Shown piece after piece: positions 57,192-64,000 of a stretch of DNA of 64,000 nt (the stretch's first letter is position 1; every line of letters begins with the position of its first letter). Made by a program: the position numbers and the translations under genes. The notes below the pieces were generated by a model. The model made no database searches. It was not told where the DNA came from and saw only the letters and a list, made by a program, of their open reading frames with translations. This DNA is from Rhizobium esperanzae (GTDB lineage Bacteria; Pseudomonadota; Alphaproteobacteria; Rhizobiales; Rhizobiaceae), in NCBI RefSeq assembly GCF_014197615.1, contig NZ_JACIFY010000016.1, positions 1-64,000 of the forward strand. Reading direction: 5' to 3'.

Positions 57192-58349
57192 TCAGAGCAG
57201 CGACAACTGCACGCCGCTGCCGTCGGGCGGCACGAACAGATCGTCGCGCAGCGGCATGCTGCGGCGCGTCAGCTCGAAACGCCTTGCGGCCATTTCGAAA
57301 CGGCGGGCGATCTGCCAGGCATAGGGACCGGCGCCCTTCATGCGCTTGCCGAATTCGGCATCGTAATCCTTGCCGCCGCGCATCGAGCGCACCAGCGACA
57401 TCACATGCCGGTAGCGATCGGGATAATGCTGCAGCAGCCAGTCGCGAAACAGCGGGCTGACTTCGAGCGGCAGCCTGAGGATGACATAACTCGCCTCGGC
57501 GGCGCCGGCCGCCTTGGCCGATTCGAGGATGCGCTCCAGCTCGTGATCGTTCAGCGCCGGGATCAGCGGGGCGGCCATGACAGCCGTCTGGATGCCGGCT
57601 TCAGCGAGCGCATGGATCGTCTCCAGCCGCCGCGGCGGGGTGGCAGCGCGCGGCTCCATCGCACGGGCAAGTTTGCGGTCGAGCGTCGTCACCGAGATGC
57701 CGACACGCACCAGGTTTTTCGCCGCCATCTCCTGCAGAATGTCGAGATCGCGCAGGATCATCGCCGACTTGGTGACGATCGACACGGGATGGTTCGCCTT
57801 GTTCAGGACCTCCAGAATGCCGCGCATGATGCGCCATTCCTTCTCGATCGGCTGGTAGGGATCGGTATTGGTGCCGATCGCGATCACCCGCACCTTGTAA
57901 CCCGGCTTGGCGAGTTCCCGCTCCAAAAGTTTTGCCGCATCCGGCTTGGCAAACAGCTTCGTCTCGAAATCGAGCCCGGCGGAAAGCCCCATATAGGCGT
58001 GTGTCGGCCGGGCGAAACAATAGATGCAGCCATGCTCGCAGCCGCGATAGGGATTGATCGAGCGGTCGAAGGAAATATCCGGCGATTCGTTACGGGTGAT
58101 GGCCGTGCGCGGCTTCTCGATCTGCACATCCGTCTTGAACGGCGGCAGATCTTCCAGCGTCTGCCAGCCATCGTCGAAGGTCTCCCGCTGCAGCGCCTCG
58201 AACCGGCCCGTCGGGTTCAGTCCCGCCCCACGCCCGCGCCGCCGATCGACCTCAATTCTCAGGCCTGAAGAAACGATCATCGCATCGGCAATATCTGCCG
58301 TATTGGCAGGCGCGAATGCGGCCTGCCCTGCCAGGGACTGCTCTCTCAT
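57192..58349 (-). CDS. PA0069-family radical SAM protein
   Basis: A 385-residue radical SAM enzyme of the spore-photoproduct-lyase-like/PA0069 family. The 4Fe-4S motif is CEHGCIYC near residue 103 within NPYRGCEHGCIYCFARPTHA. IAIGTNTDPYQPIEKEWRIM and VSIVTKSAMILRDLDIL are further SAM-barrel segments. The family occurs widely in alphaproteobacteria; its reaction is unknown. ATG 58349 follows GGAGAATCC. The next gene to the right is divergent. Confidence 0.9.
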   Translation of the reverse strand: MREQSLAGQAAFAPANTADIADAMIVSSGLRIEVDRRRGRGAGLNPTGRFEALQRETFDDGWQTLEDLPPFKTDVQIEKPRTAITRNESPDISFDRSINPYRGCEHGCIYCFARPTHAYMGLSAGLDFETKLFAKPDAAKLLERELAKPGYKVRVIAIGTNTDPYQPIEKEWRIMRGILEVLNKANHPVSIVTKSAMILRDLDILQEMAAKNLVRVGISVTTLDRKLARAMEPRAATPPRRLETIHALAEAGIQTAVMAAPLIPALNDHELERILESAKAAGAAEASYVILRLPLEVSPLFRDWLLQHYPDRYRHVMSLVRSMRGGKDYDAEFGKRMKGAGPYAWQIARRFEMAARRFELTRRSMPLRDDLFVPPDGSGVQLSLL

Positions 58350-58488
58350 CGGATTCTCCCGTGGCGGAAGGCCATCGCTTCCGCCCGTTTTGATGATTAA
58401 ATTCCTATCTGCAAAACAAGAACAATGCAAGAACAAAATGCGGAAAACGCCGCTGGCAAAAATTTGTGCGGCGCATTATAAACGGGCA

Positions 58489-59007
58489 ATGTTGACGGTA
58501 ATTCTCGAATGTCAGGATCAGGAATCCGAACTTGCACAGACCTTGTCGGTGCTGGTGGCAGGCGCGGTGGAGGGTCTCGTCAGCGATGTGATCGTGCTCG
58601 ATCACGGTTCAAGCGACGGTACGTCGCGGGTCGCTGACGCTGCCGGCTGCCGCTTCCATTCTGCCTGGGATATCAGGGATATCGTTCACTCCGCCCGCGG
58701 CGAGTGGCTGCTCTTCGTCGAGCCGGGCGCAAGGCCCCAGGCCGGCTGGATCGACGAGATCGCCGAGTATATGGCGCTGAACAAATTGCCGGCCCGCTTC
58801 ACCGCTTCGCGCGGTTACAAGCGCCCGTTCTTTGAGCGCTTCGGCCGCGCCGCGCCGCCGCTGGAGCTGGGTTTGCTGATGCCGAAGAGCCGGGCGCTTG
58901 GCGTGGCCAAAAGCGGCATGCGCCTTGCCGAATTCGTCGACGGCCAGAAACCGCGCAAGCTTTCCAGCGAACTGATTCCCGCCTGGGTCGCGCGCGCTGC
59001 GCGGTAA
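58489..59007 (+). CDS. Small glycosyltransferase family 2-like protein
   Basis: A 172-residue protein with only the N-terminal half of a GT-A fold. MLTVILECQDQESELAQTLS, VSDVIVLDHGSSDGTSRVAD (DxSSDGT-like nucleotide-binding motif) and GEWLLFVEPGARPQAGWIDE fit GT2. The remaining 60 residues (FERFGRAAPPLELGLLMPKS) lack an obvious acceptor domain or membrane helix. An upstream ATG at 58438 would add 17 residues. Donor and acceptor are unknown. It is divergent from the radical SAM gene. Confidence 0.78.
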   Translation: MLTVILECQDQESELAQTLSVLVAGAVEGLVSDVIVLDHGSSDGTSRVADAAGCRFHSAWDIRDIVHSARGEWLLFVEPGARPQAGWIDEIAEYMALNKLPARFTASRGYKRPFFERFGRAAPPLELGLLMPKSRALGVAKSGMRLAEFVDGQKPRKLSSELIPAWVARAAR

Positions 59008-59415
59008 GTAATTCTTTGCTTCATCCTGTCTGGTGCGGGTTCATGGCCGTCAGGTTCGGGCCGCCCAAAGCCCCTCCCCAACCCCTCCCCACAAGGGGGA
59101 GGGGCTAACGTGCGGCACCGCTTCACGTAACCCTGCATCGTACCAATCCGTCGAACGGCAACAGCCAGCAAGACCTCTCCTCTTGGTCACCGCCGGACAC
59201 CACGGATTAGTCCCTGGGTGGCTAAATTCTCGGGAGAAGCATCTCCCAACTTCTTGCAAAACATAGCGCCCAATCTGATTTCGCGCTATAATTCGTCCAT
59301 GGCGCCGTCGAAGCGCCGCGCTTCGTAACGGATGGCCATGGAATGCCGGTGGACGGCAGAACAGGTCAGCGGAAATCTCCTCTTCTGCCGGGGTCCCGGC
59401 GAAAGGAGGTGCGTC
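59008..59415. repeat. Intergenic region with CCCTCCCC repeat
   Basis: About 400 bases. Near 59070-59108 two CCCCTCCCC blocks are followed by ACAAGGGGGAGGGGC, nearly the same as the element after kup. The rest shows no family-like coding sequence. The end contains the promoter region and strong ribosome site of the secreted protein gene. Confidence 0.55.
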
Positions 59416-59772
59416 ATGACACGCGGTAGGAACGACTGCGCACGCGGTAGGATCTACGGCGTACGCGGTATGATTTACGGCCTGCTGGCCGTCATATTGC
59501 CGATATCATTGATCGCGCATCCGCATCCGGCAGCATCGCAGACGATGCTCAGTTGCGCAGGCCGATCCGATGTCGTCAGTTTCCTCGACAGGAACTTCGC
59601 TGAAAAATTGACAGCGGTCGGACTGGTCAACGAGAACGCCGTTCTCGAGGTCTATGCCGCCGAAAGCGGCACCTGGACGCTCGTCGTCACGGATGTTCAC
59701 GGCATAAGCTGCATCCTGCTGTCGGGCGACAGCTGGGAAACCATGCCCGCTCTGCCGGGACTTGCGACATAG
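59416..59772 (+). CDS. Small secreted hypothetical protein
   Basis: A 118-residue probable exported protein. The N-terminal region has basic residues and a hydrophobic core (GLLAVILPISLIAHPHPAAS) with likely cleavage after AAS. The mature part LSCAGRSDVVSFLDRNFAEK, LTAVGLVNENAVLEVYAAES and GTWTLVVTDVHGISCILLSG has two Cys that could form a disulphide. It resembles short periplasmic proteins common in rhizobia, with no known function. The start has an exceptionally good AAAGGAGGT site. The motif ACGCGGTA(G/T)GA occurs three times in its first codons. Confidence 0.75.
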   Translation: MTRGRNDCARGRIYGVRGMIYGLLAVILPISLIAHPHPAASQTMLSCAGRSDVVSFLDRNFAEKLTAVGLVNENAVLEVYAAESGTWTLVVTDVHGISCILLSGDSWETMPALPGLAT

Positions 59773-59778
59773 CGGCTT

Positions 59779-60330
59779 TTACTTGGTCGCGCCGCGTTTC
59801 AGGTGTTCATCGAGACGCGGCATGATCTCGACGAAATTGCACGGCATGTTGCGATAGTCGAGCTGGGTTTTCAGAATGCCGTCCCAGGCATCCCGGCAGG
59901 CGCCGGGCGAGCCTGGCAGCGCAAAGATGAAGGTAGCGTTGGCAACGCCTGCCGTGGCGCGCGACTGGATCGTCGCCGTGCCGATCTTCTCATAGGAGAT
60001 GCGGTGGAAGATGGCGGAAAAGCCGTCCATCCGCTTTTCGAATAAGGGCTCCAGCGCCTCGGGCGTTACATCGCGGCCGGTAAAGCCGGTGCCGCCGGTC
60101 GTAATAACGACGTCGATCTCGTCCTGCTCGGTCCAGGCCTTCACCCGTGCGGCGATTTTTTCCCGGTCGTCGGGTACGATCGCCCGGTCGACCAGCCGGT
60201 GGCCGGCCTCGACGATCCGCGCCGCCAGCGTGTCGCCTGACTTGTCCGTCTCCGGCGTGCGCGTATCCGAGACGGTGAGAACCGCAATGCCGACGGCGAT
60301 GAAGGGCCGCTTTTCGTCCAGACCTGCCAT
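59779..60330 (-). CDS. moaB: Molybdenum cofactor biosynthesis protein B (MoaB/MogA-like)
   Basis: A 183-residue protein of the MoaB/MogA fold that binds molybdopterin and adenylates it. AVLTVSDTRTPETDKSGDTL, VVITTGGTGFTGRDVTPEAL and FALPGSPGACRDAWDGIL are the family motifs, with the active-site Asp residues in SDTR and GRDVT. Its start overlaps the ispE stop by 1 base, so it is coupled to ispE despite an unrelated pathway. Confidence 0.93.
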   Translation of the reverse strand: MAGLDEKRPFIAVGIAVLTVSDTRTPETDKSGDTLAARIVEAGHRLVDRAIVPDDREKIAARVKAWTEQDEIDVVITTGGTGFTGRDVTPEALEPLFEKRMDGFSAIFHRISYEKIGTATIQSRATAGVANATFIFALPGSPGACRDAWDGILKTQLDYRNMPCNFVEIMPRLDEHLKRGATK

Positions 60331-61226
60331 TACATGCCTCCCGAAACCGTTTCCGTCGCCTGGAAATACCAGTCGGGCCGCACGCCGTGAAGGGCTGCTG
60401 CCGCTTCCTGCGCTGCCGCCATGCTCGAAAAGATCCCGAAACAGGTGGCGCCGGAGCCGGACATGCGGGTGAGCAGGGCACCCTCGGCTTGCAGCATCGC
60501 CGAGATCGCCGAAATCTCAGGGACAAGTTCGCGCGCCGGCGGTTCCAGGTCGTTCCGGGCGGCGCCGATCGCGGCGAGCCAGGCGGCAGCCCCGGCGAGA
60601 TCGGCAGCCAGCTTCAGAGCCGGATTGGTCTTGGTGGCCAGCCGCCGGAAAACCTCCGGCGTCGAGACGCCTGTCAGCGGATTGGCGAGCACCATGGCAA
60701 AGGCGGGCAGATCCTGCAGGGGCTCGATCTTTTCGCCGATGCCGCGGGCGATCAGCGGCCGGCTCTCGAAGCACATCGGCACGTCGGCGCCGAGCCTGAG
60801 CGCGAGACCGGCAACCGTTTCCACCGGCAGGCTCATGCCCCAGAGCCGCATCAGACCGCGCAGCGTCGCCGCCGCATCGGCCGAACCGCCGCCGATGCCG
60901 GAGGCAACGGGCAGGTTCTTTTCCAAGTGGATATGGACGGGGAAGGCGAGGCCGCCGACGGCCTCGCGCAACAAATCGCGCGCCCGCAGCACCAGATTGG
61001 TACCGCCGTCGCCGACAAGCGTCTCGCCGAACCGGCCCGACAGGGTCAAGGCATCGGCCTGCGCGGGCAGGAAGCCCAGCCGGTCGCCGCAATCGGCGAA
61101 GGTCACCAGCATATCGAGCAGATGGTAGCCATCGGCTCGTTGGCCCGTCACATGCAAAGCAAGGTTGATCTTCGCACGCGCCTCTTCGGTGACGCCGAAA
61201 GCCTCGGCAAGGCCTTCCTCAGGCAT
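60330..61226 (-). CDS. ispE: 4-diphosphocytidyl-2-C-methyl-D-erythritol kinase
   Basis: A 298-residue GHMP kinase of the MEP isoprenoid pathway, phosphorylating the 2-hydroxyl of CDP-methylerythritol. ARAKINLALHVTGQRADGYH at the N-terminus and the ATP loop LPVASGIGGGSADAAATLRG near residue 105 are diagnostic, with the late MSGSGATCFGIF. It lies 12 bases downstream of the TPR protein gene. Two genes upstream, across a divergent-free leftward run, is a polyprenyl diphosphate synthase that would use its product line. Confidence 0.94.
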   Translation of the reverse strand: MPEEGLAEAFGVTEEARAKINLALHVTGQRADGYHLLDMLVTFADCGDRLGFLPAQADALTLSGRFGETLVGDGGTNLVLRARDLLREAVGGLAFPVHIHLEKNLPVASGIGGGSADAAATLRGLMRLWGMSLPVETVAGLALRLGADVPMCFESRPLIARGIGEKIEPLQDLPAFAMVLANPLTGVSTPEVFRRLATKTNPALKLAADLAGAAAWLAAIGAARNDLEPPARELVPEISAISAMLQAEGALLTRMSGSGATCFGIFSSMAAAQEAAAALHGVRPDWYFQATETVSGGM

Positions 61227-61238
61227 GTGCCGCGCCCG

Positions 61239-63071
61239 TCAGGATTTCTTGTCGACGGGCGGCGGGGTGACCGGCGCCGGGTCCGGCTGCTTCTTGTCGG
61301 CGGCTTTGGCATCGTCGCTGACAGGCGGCAGGCCGTTGGCGACCTTGTCCTTGATCTTGGGGATTTCGGCGGCCTCCGGCTCGGAAGCCAGCGCCCGGTT
61401 CCACTGATAAACGGCCTCGAGCTTGCGGCCGACGCGCCAATAGGCATCGCCGAGATGGTCGTTGATCGTCGCGTCGCCGGCCTTGATCTGTGCGGCACGC
61501 TCCAATTCGTCGACGGCATCGTCGAAGCGGTTGAGGCGGAAATAGGCCCAGCCGAGCGAATCGACGATGTAACCGTCGTCGGGGCGAAGGTCGACGGCCT
61601 TCTTGATCATGCCGAGACCTTCGTCGAGGTTGCGGTTCATGTCGATCCATGAATAGCCGAGATAGTTCAGCACCTGCGGCTGGTCAGGATTGAGTTCCAG
61701 CGCCTTGCGGAAGTTCGGCTCCGCCTGGTCCCACTTCTTCAGCCGCTCATAGGCGATGCCGCGCTGGAAGAAGACACTCCAGTTGGCGCGGCCGGGAATG
61801 GGGCCGATCGCTTCGACGGCCTTGTCGTAATTGGCGGCCATCGCCTCGTAGTCCTTGGCATCGGAAAGCACGCTGCCATAGGCGAGATAGCTGCGGATGT
61901 CCTTCGGGTCGGAGGCGATCAGCGCCTGCAGGTGCTTGCGTGCCTCGTCCACCTTGCCGCCCTGGGCAAGGGCAAGGCCGAGCTGCAGCTCGGAGATGCG
62001 CCGCATCGGCGAATTCTCCGGCACCTTCTTGTAGAGCGCGATGGCGCGGTCCATCTGGTTCTGCTTTTCGGCGATGCCGCCGAGCAGCACCAGCGTATCG
62101 GCGCTGTTCGGATCGAGCGCATTGGCCGTCTGCAGGTAGAGCGAGACGATATCCTCGGCGCCGTCGCGGTTCAGCGCGCCGCCGACCGAAAACAGCACGC
62201 CGGCAGCACCTTCTTCGGCGGTCTTGACCTGCTGCTCCTGCTTCTCGTCCTTTTCGATGCTGTCGCGCAGCGCGTTCAGCGGCGCATAATTCGGCAGCAG
62301 ATTGTCGCCGACGGAAACGGCGTCGAGCGCCTTCTGCTTGTTGCCCTGCTGGGCTTCAAGGCGGGCAAGCGCCATGACAGCGCGCATGAAGGTGTCGGGC
62401 GCCGTCGCGCCCCCTTCCTTGTCGAGCACGGCATCGTTCAGATGCTTGCGGGCGGATTTCACGTCGCCGGCGACGATGGCGATCGTCCCGGCATTGTAAT
62501 TCTGGAAGATGCGGACCCAGTCCGGCCCCTTCATCTTCTCGACCATGGCGAGCGCTTCCTTGCCGCGGCCGGCGCCGACGCGGGCCCAGGCGAGCAGCAG
62601 GTCGTTCATCATCCGGTCGAGATCGTTCGGCCCCTTATATTTCAGGATGGCCTCGGCGGACTTATAGTCGTCGCGGCGCATGGCATCCATGCCGCGCACG
62701 ATCGTGGTGATGCGCTCGACGGAAGGATCGCCCTTCAGGTCGTCGGCATATTTGACGCCGTCCTTGATGTCGCCGTTGAGCAGCAGCGAGATCATCAGCC
62801 GCTGGCGGATCTCCGGGTTGCCGGGCTCGATCTGCAGCGCCTTCTTGTAGAGTTCGATCGCCGTTTCATAGTCATGATCGACATCGGCCGTGCGCGCCGC
62901 GAGGAAGGCGCCGGAGAAAGTGGTGACGCTGTCTGCATCGAAGCTGGCGGTCTTGCCGGCATCGCCCGTCTTGGCCGCATCCTCGGCACTCACGCCGGCG
63001 GCGACGCCGAGCGAAAGAACAGCCGCCAGTGCTGCGCTCGTAAGAAGACGGATGGCAAATCTCTGCCGCAT
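61239..63071 (-). CDS. Exported TPR-repeat protein
   Basis: A 610-residue periplasmic or outer-membrane-associated protein. A signal peptide (RLLTSAALAAVLSLGVAAGV, cleavage near VSA) is followed by at least eight tetratricopeptide repeats, such as AIELYKKALQIEPGNPEIRQ, AIALYKKVPENSPMRRISEL, AEPNFRKALELNPDQPQVLN and AVYQWNRALASEPEAAEIPK. The C-terminus is Lys/Pro-rich. TPR proteins of this type in rhizobia are scaffolds of unknown process. It precedes ispE by 12 bases on the same strand. ATG 63071 is chosen to place the signal peptide first. Confidence 0.9.
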   Translation of the reverse strand: MRQRFAIRLLTSAALAAVLSLGVAAGVSAEDAAKTGDAGKTASFDADSVTTFSGAFLAARTADVDHDYETAIELYKKALQIEPGNPEIRQRLMISLLLNGDIKDGVKYADDLKGDPSVERITTIVRGMDAMRRDDYKSAEAILKYKGPNDLDRMMNDLLLAWARVGAGRGKEALAMVEKMKGPDWVRIFQNYNAGTIAIVAGDVKSARKHLNDAVLDKEGGATAPDTFMRAVMALARLEAQQGNKQKALDAVSVGDNLLPNYAPLNALRDSIEKDEKQEQQVKTAEEGAAGVLFSVGGALNRDGAEDIVSLYLQTANALDPNSADTLVLLGGIAEKQNQMDRAIALYKKVPENSPMRRISELQLGLALAQGGKVDEARKHLQALIASDPKDIRSYLAYGSVLSDAKDYEAMAANYDKAVEAIGPIPGRANWSVFFQRGIAYERLKKWDQAEPNFRKALELNPDQPQVLNYLGYSWIDMNRNLDEGLGMIKKAVDLRPDDGYIVDSLGWAYFRLNRFDDAVDELERAAQIKAGDATINDHLGDAYWRVGRKLEAVYQWNRALASEPEAAEIPKIKDKVANGLPPVSDDAKAADKKQPDPAPVTPPPVDKKS

Positions 63072-63204
63072 TAGGGAAACCTTTCTTCGAGAGCGTTCCG
63101 GCGATGATGCCGGTCGCAAATCAGTTGCGATCACTGATTCATAACAGGATGGCTTTTTTGAAGCGGCGCCGCAAGAAAATCAGCCTGCAATCAAGGACGT
63201 TTGA

Positions 63205-64000
63205 TCAGTTGACGCGCTCGATGCAGAAATCGATCACTTCCATCAGGGCGGATTTCCAGGCCGTATCGGGCAGCGGCGCAAGCGCATCGCGGGCGATCGT
63301 GCCGTAATGCACGGCGCGGCCGATCGTATCGCTGAGCGTGCCATATTTGGTGATCAGCCCCAGGGCCTTTTCGAGATTGGCGTCGGTGCTGTTGCCGGCT
63401 TCGATAGCATCGCGCCAGAAGGCGCGCTCGTCCTCGGTGCCGCGGCGATAGGCGAGGATGACCGGCAGGGTGATCTTGCCCTCGCGGAAATCGTCGCCGA
63501 CATTCTTGCCGAGATCGGCCGCCTTGCCGCCATAGTCGAGCGCGTCGTCGACGAGCTGGAAGGCAAGCCCGAGATTCATGCCATAGGACTTCAGCGCGTT
63601 GCGGCCGGATTTGCCGGCCTCGGCGACGATCGGCCCGACTTCGGCGGCGGCGGCAAAGAGCGCGGCGGTCTTGGCGCGGATGACGGCGAGATAATCGTCC
63701 TCCGTCGTCTCCATGTTCTTGGCGACAGAAAGCTGCAGCACTTCGCCTTCGGCGATCACGCAGGCGGCCGAGGACAGCACGTCGAGCGCATCGAGCGAGC
63801 CGACTTCGACCATCATGCGGAAGGCCTGGCCGAGCAGGAAGTCGCCGACCAGCACGCTTGCCTGGTTGCCCCAGATCATCCGCGCCGTCGATTTGCCGCG
63901 GCGCAGGTCGCTTTCGTCGACGACGTCGTCATGCAGCAGCGTTGCCGTGTGCATGAATTCGACCGAGGTCGCGAGCTTGACGTGGTTTTCGCCTCTGTAG
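63205..64000 (-). CDS. Polyprenyl (octaprenyl-type) diphosphate synthase, 5' end beyond window
   Basis: The C-terminal 264 residues of a trans-isoprenyl diphosphate synthase. The frame is still open at the right edge (YRGENHVKLATSVEF), so the N-terminus is missing. The first Asp-rich motif is TATLLHDDVVDESDLRRGKS and the second is LVDDALDYGGKAADLGKN. Together they bind Mg2+ and the allylic substrate. The motifs and length fit octaprenyl/decaprenyl synthases for the ubiquinone side chain (ispB-type) better than farnesyl synthases. Product length cannot be read from the fragment. Confidence 0.9.
   Translation of the reverse strand, partial: YRGENHVKLATSVEFMHTATLLHDDVVDESDLRRGKSTARMIWGNQASVLVGDFLLGQAFRMMVEVGSLDALDVLSSAACVIAEGEVLQLSVAKNMETTEDDYLAVIRAKTAALFAAAAEVGPIVAEAGKSGRNALKSYGMNLGLAFQLVDDALDYGGKAADLGKNVGDDFREGKITLPVILAYRRGTEDERAFWRDAIEAGNSTDANLEKALGLITKYGTLSDTIGRAVHYGTIARDALAPLPDTAWKSALMEVIDFCIERVN

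Overview
The window is a stretch of GC-rich alphaproteobacterial chromosome. Protein sequences and gene neighbourhoods fit Rhizobium (R. etli / R. leguminosarum group) best. Supporting signs are the F0 ATP synthase cluster atpI-B-E-b'-b separated from F1, CIRCE-controlled groESL, the lpxK/DUF2093/mutL neighbourhood, abundant palindromic intergenic repeats and several sugar ABC importers. The genus call is inference from recognition, not from a database search. No tRNA, rRNA, CRISPR array, transposase or phage gene was seen.

Layout. 1-1.7 kb: a DoxX protein and a Nu-class glutathione transferase whose 3' end looks frameshifted. 1.7-8.2 kb: a LacI-controlled catabolic operon (binding protein, permease, ATPase, TIM-barrel isomerase, Gfo/Idh/MocA dehydrogenase) ending near an HTH-only RpiR fragment. 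8.4-11.7 kb: a small PAS-like protein, then groES-groEL with CIRCE, promoter and terminator. 11.8-21.8 kb: housekeeping genes (HAD phosphatase, ribF, ileS, a lipoprotein, tadA, an RluB-type pseudouridine synthase with a long Arg/Gly/Asp-rich tail, rsmD, a patatin). 21.9-30.8 kb: EVE and VOC proteins, a Kef-type antiporter, pmbA, an IMPase-like phosphatase, and waaA / HAD / lpxK for lipid A-Kdo assembly. 30.8-34.7 kb: a second sugar ABC importer with a divergent regulator carrying two winged helices. 34.7-36.9 kb: DUF2093 and mutL. 37-41 kb: a kinase-less PAS-PAS-REC-REC protein, a GGDEF-EAL protein and a PRC-barrel protein. 41.3-45.4 kb: a galactose-type De Ley-Doudoroff operon (SDR, dgoK, dgoA, SMP-30 lactonase) with a divergent IclR regulator and no visible dgoD. 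45.6-51.6 kb: a LuxR-type regulator, a structured non-coding interval, an Mrp P-loop protein, corA and kup. 51.9-56 kb: a cell wall hydrolase and the F0 operon. 56.3-64 kb: rnhB, a radical SAM protein, a small glycosyltransferase-like protein, a small secreted protein, moaB, ispE, a TPR protein and a 5'-truncated polyprenyl diphosphate synthase.

Themes. Two ABC importer cassettes and one sugar-acid operon are set among conserved housekeeping genes, each beside its own regulator and palindromic candidate operators. A palindromic repeat with arms GCAATTCC/GGAATTGC occurs at several gene ends and twice appears to supply the upstream gene's stop codon. The least explained parts are the 640-base interval before mrp, with three perfect inverted repeats, and the two transport/catabolism cassettes of unknown substrate.
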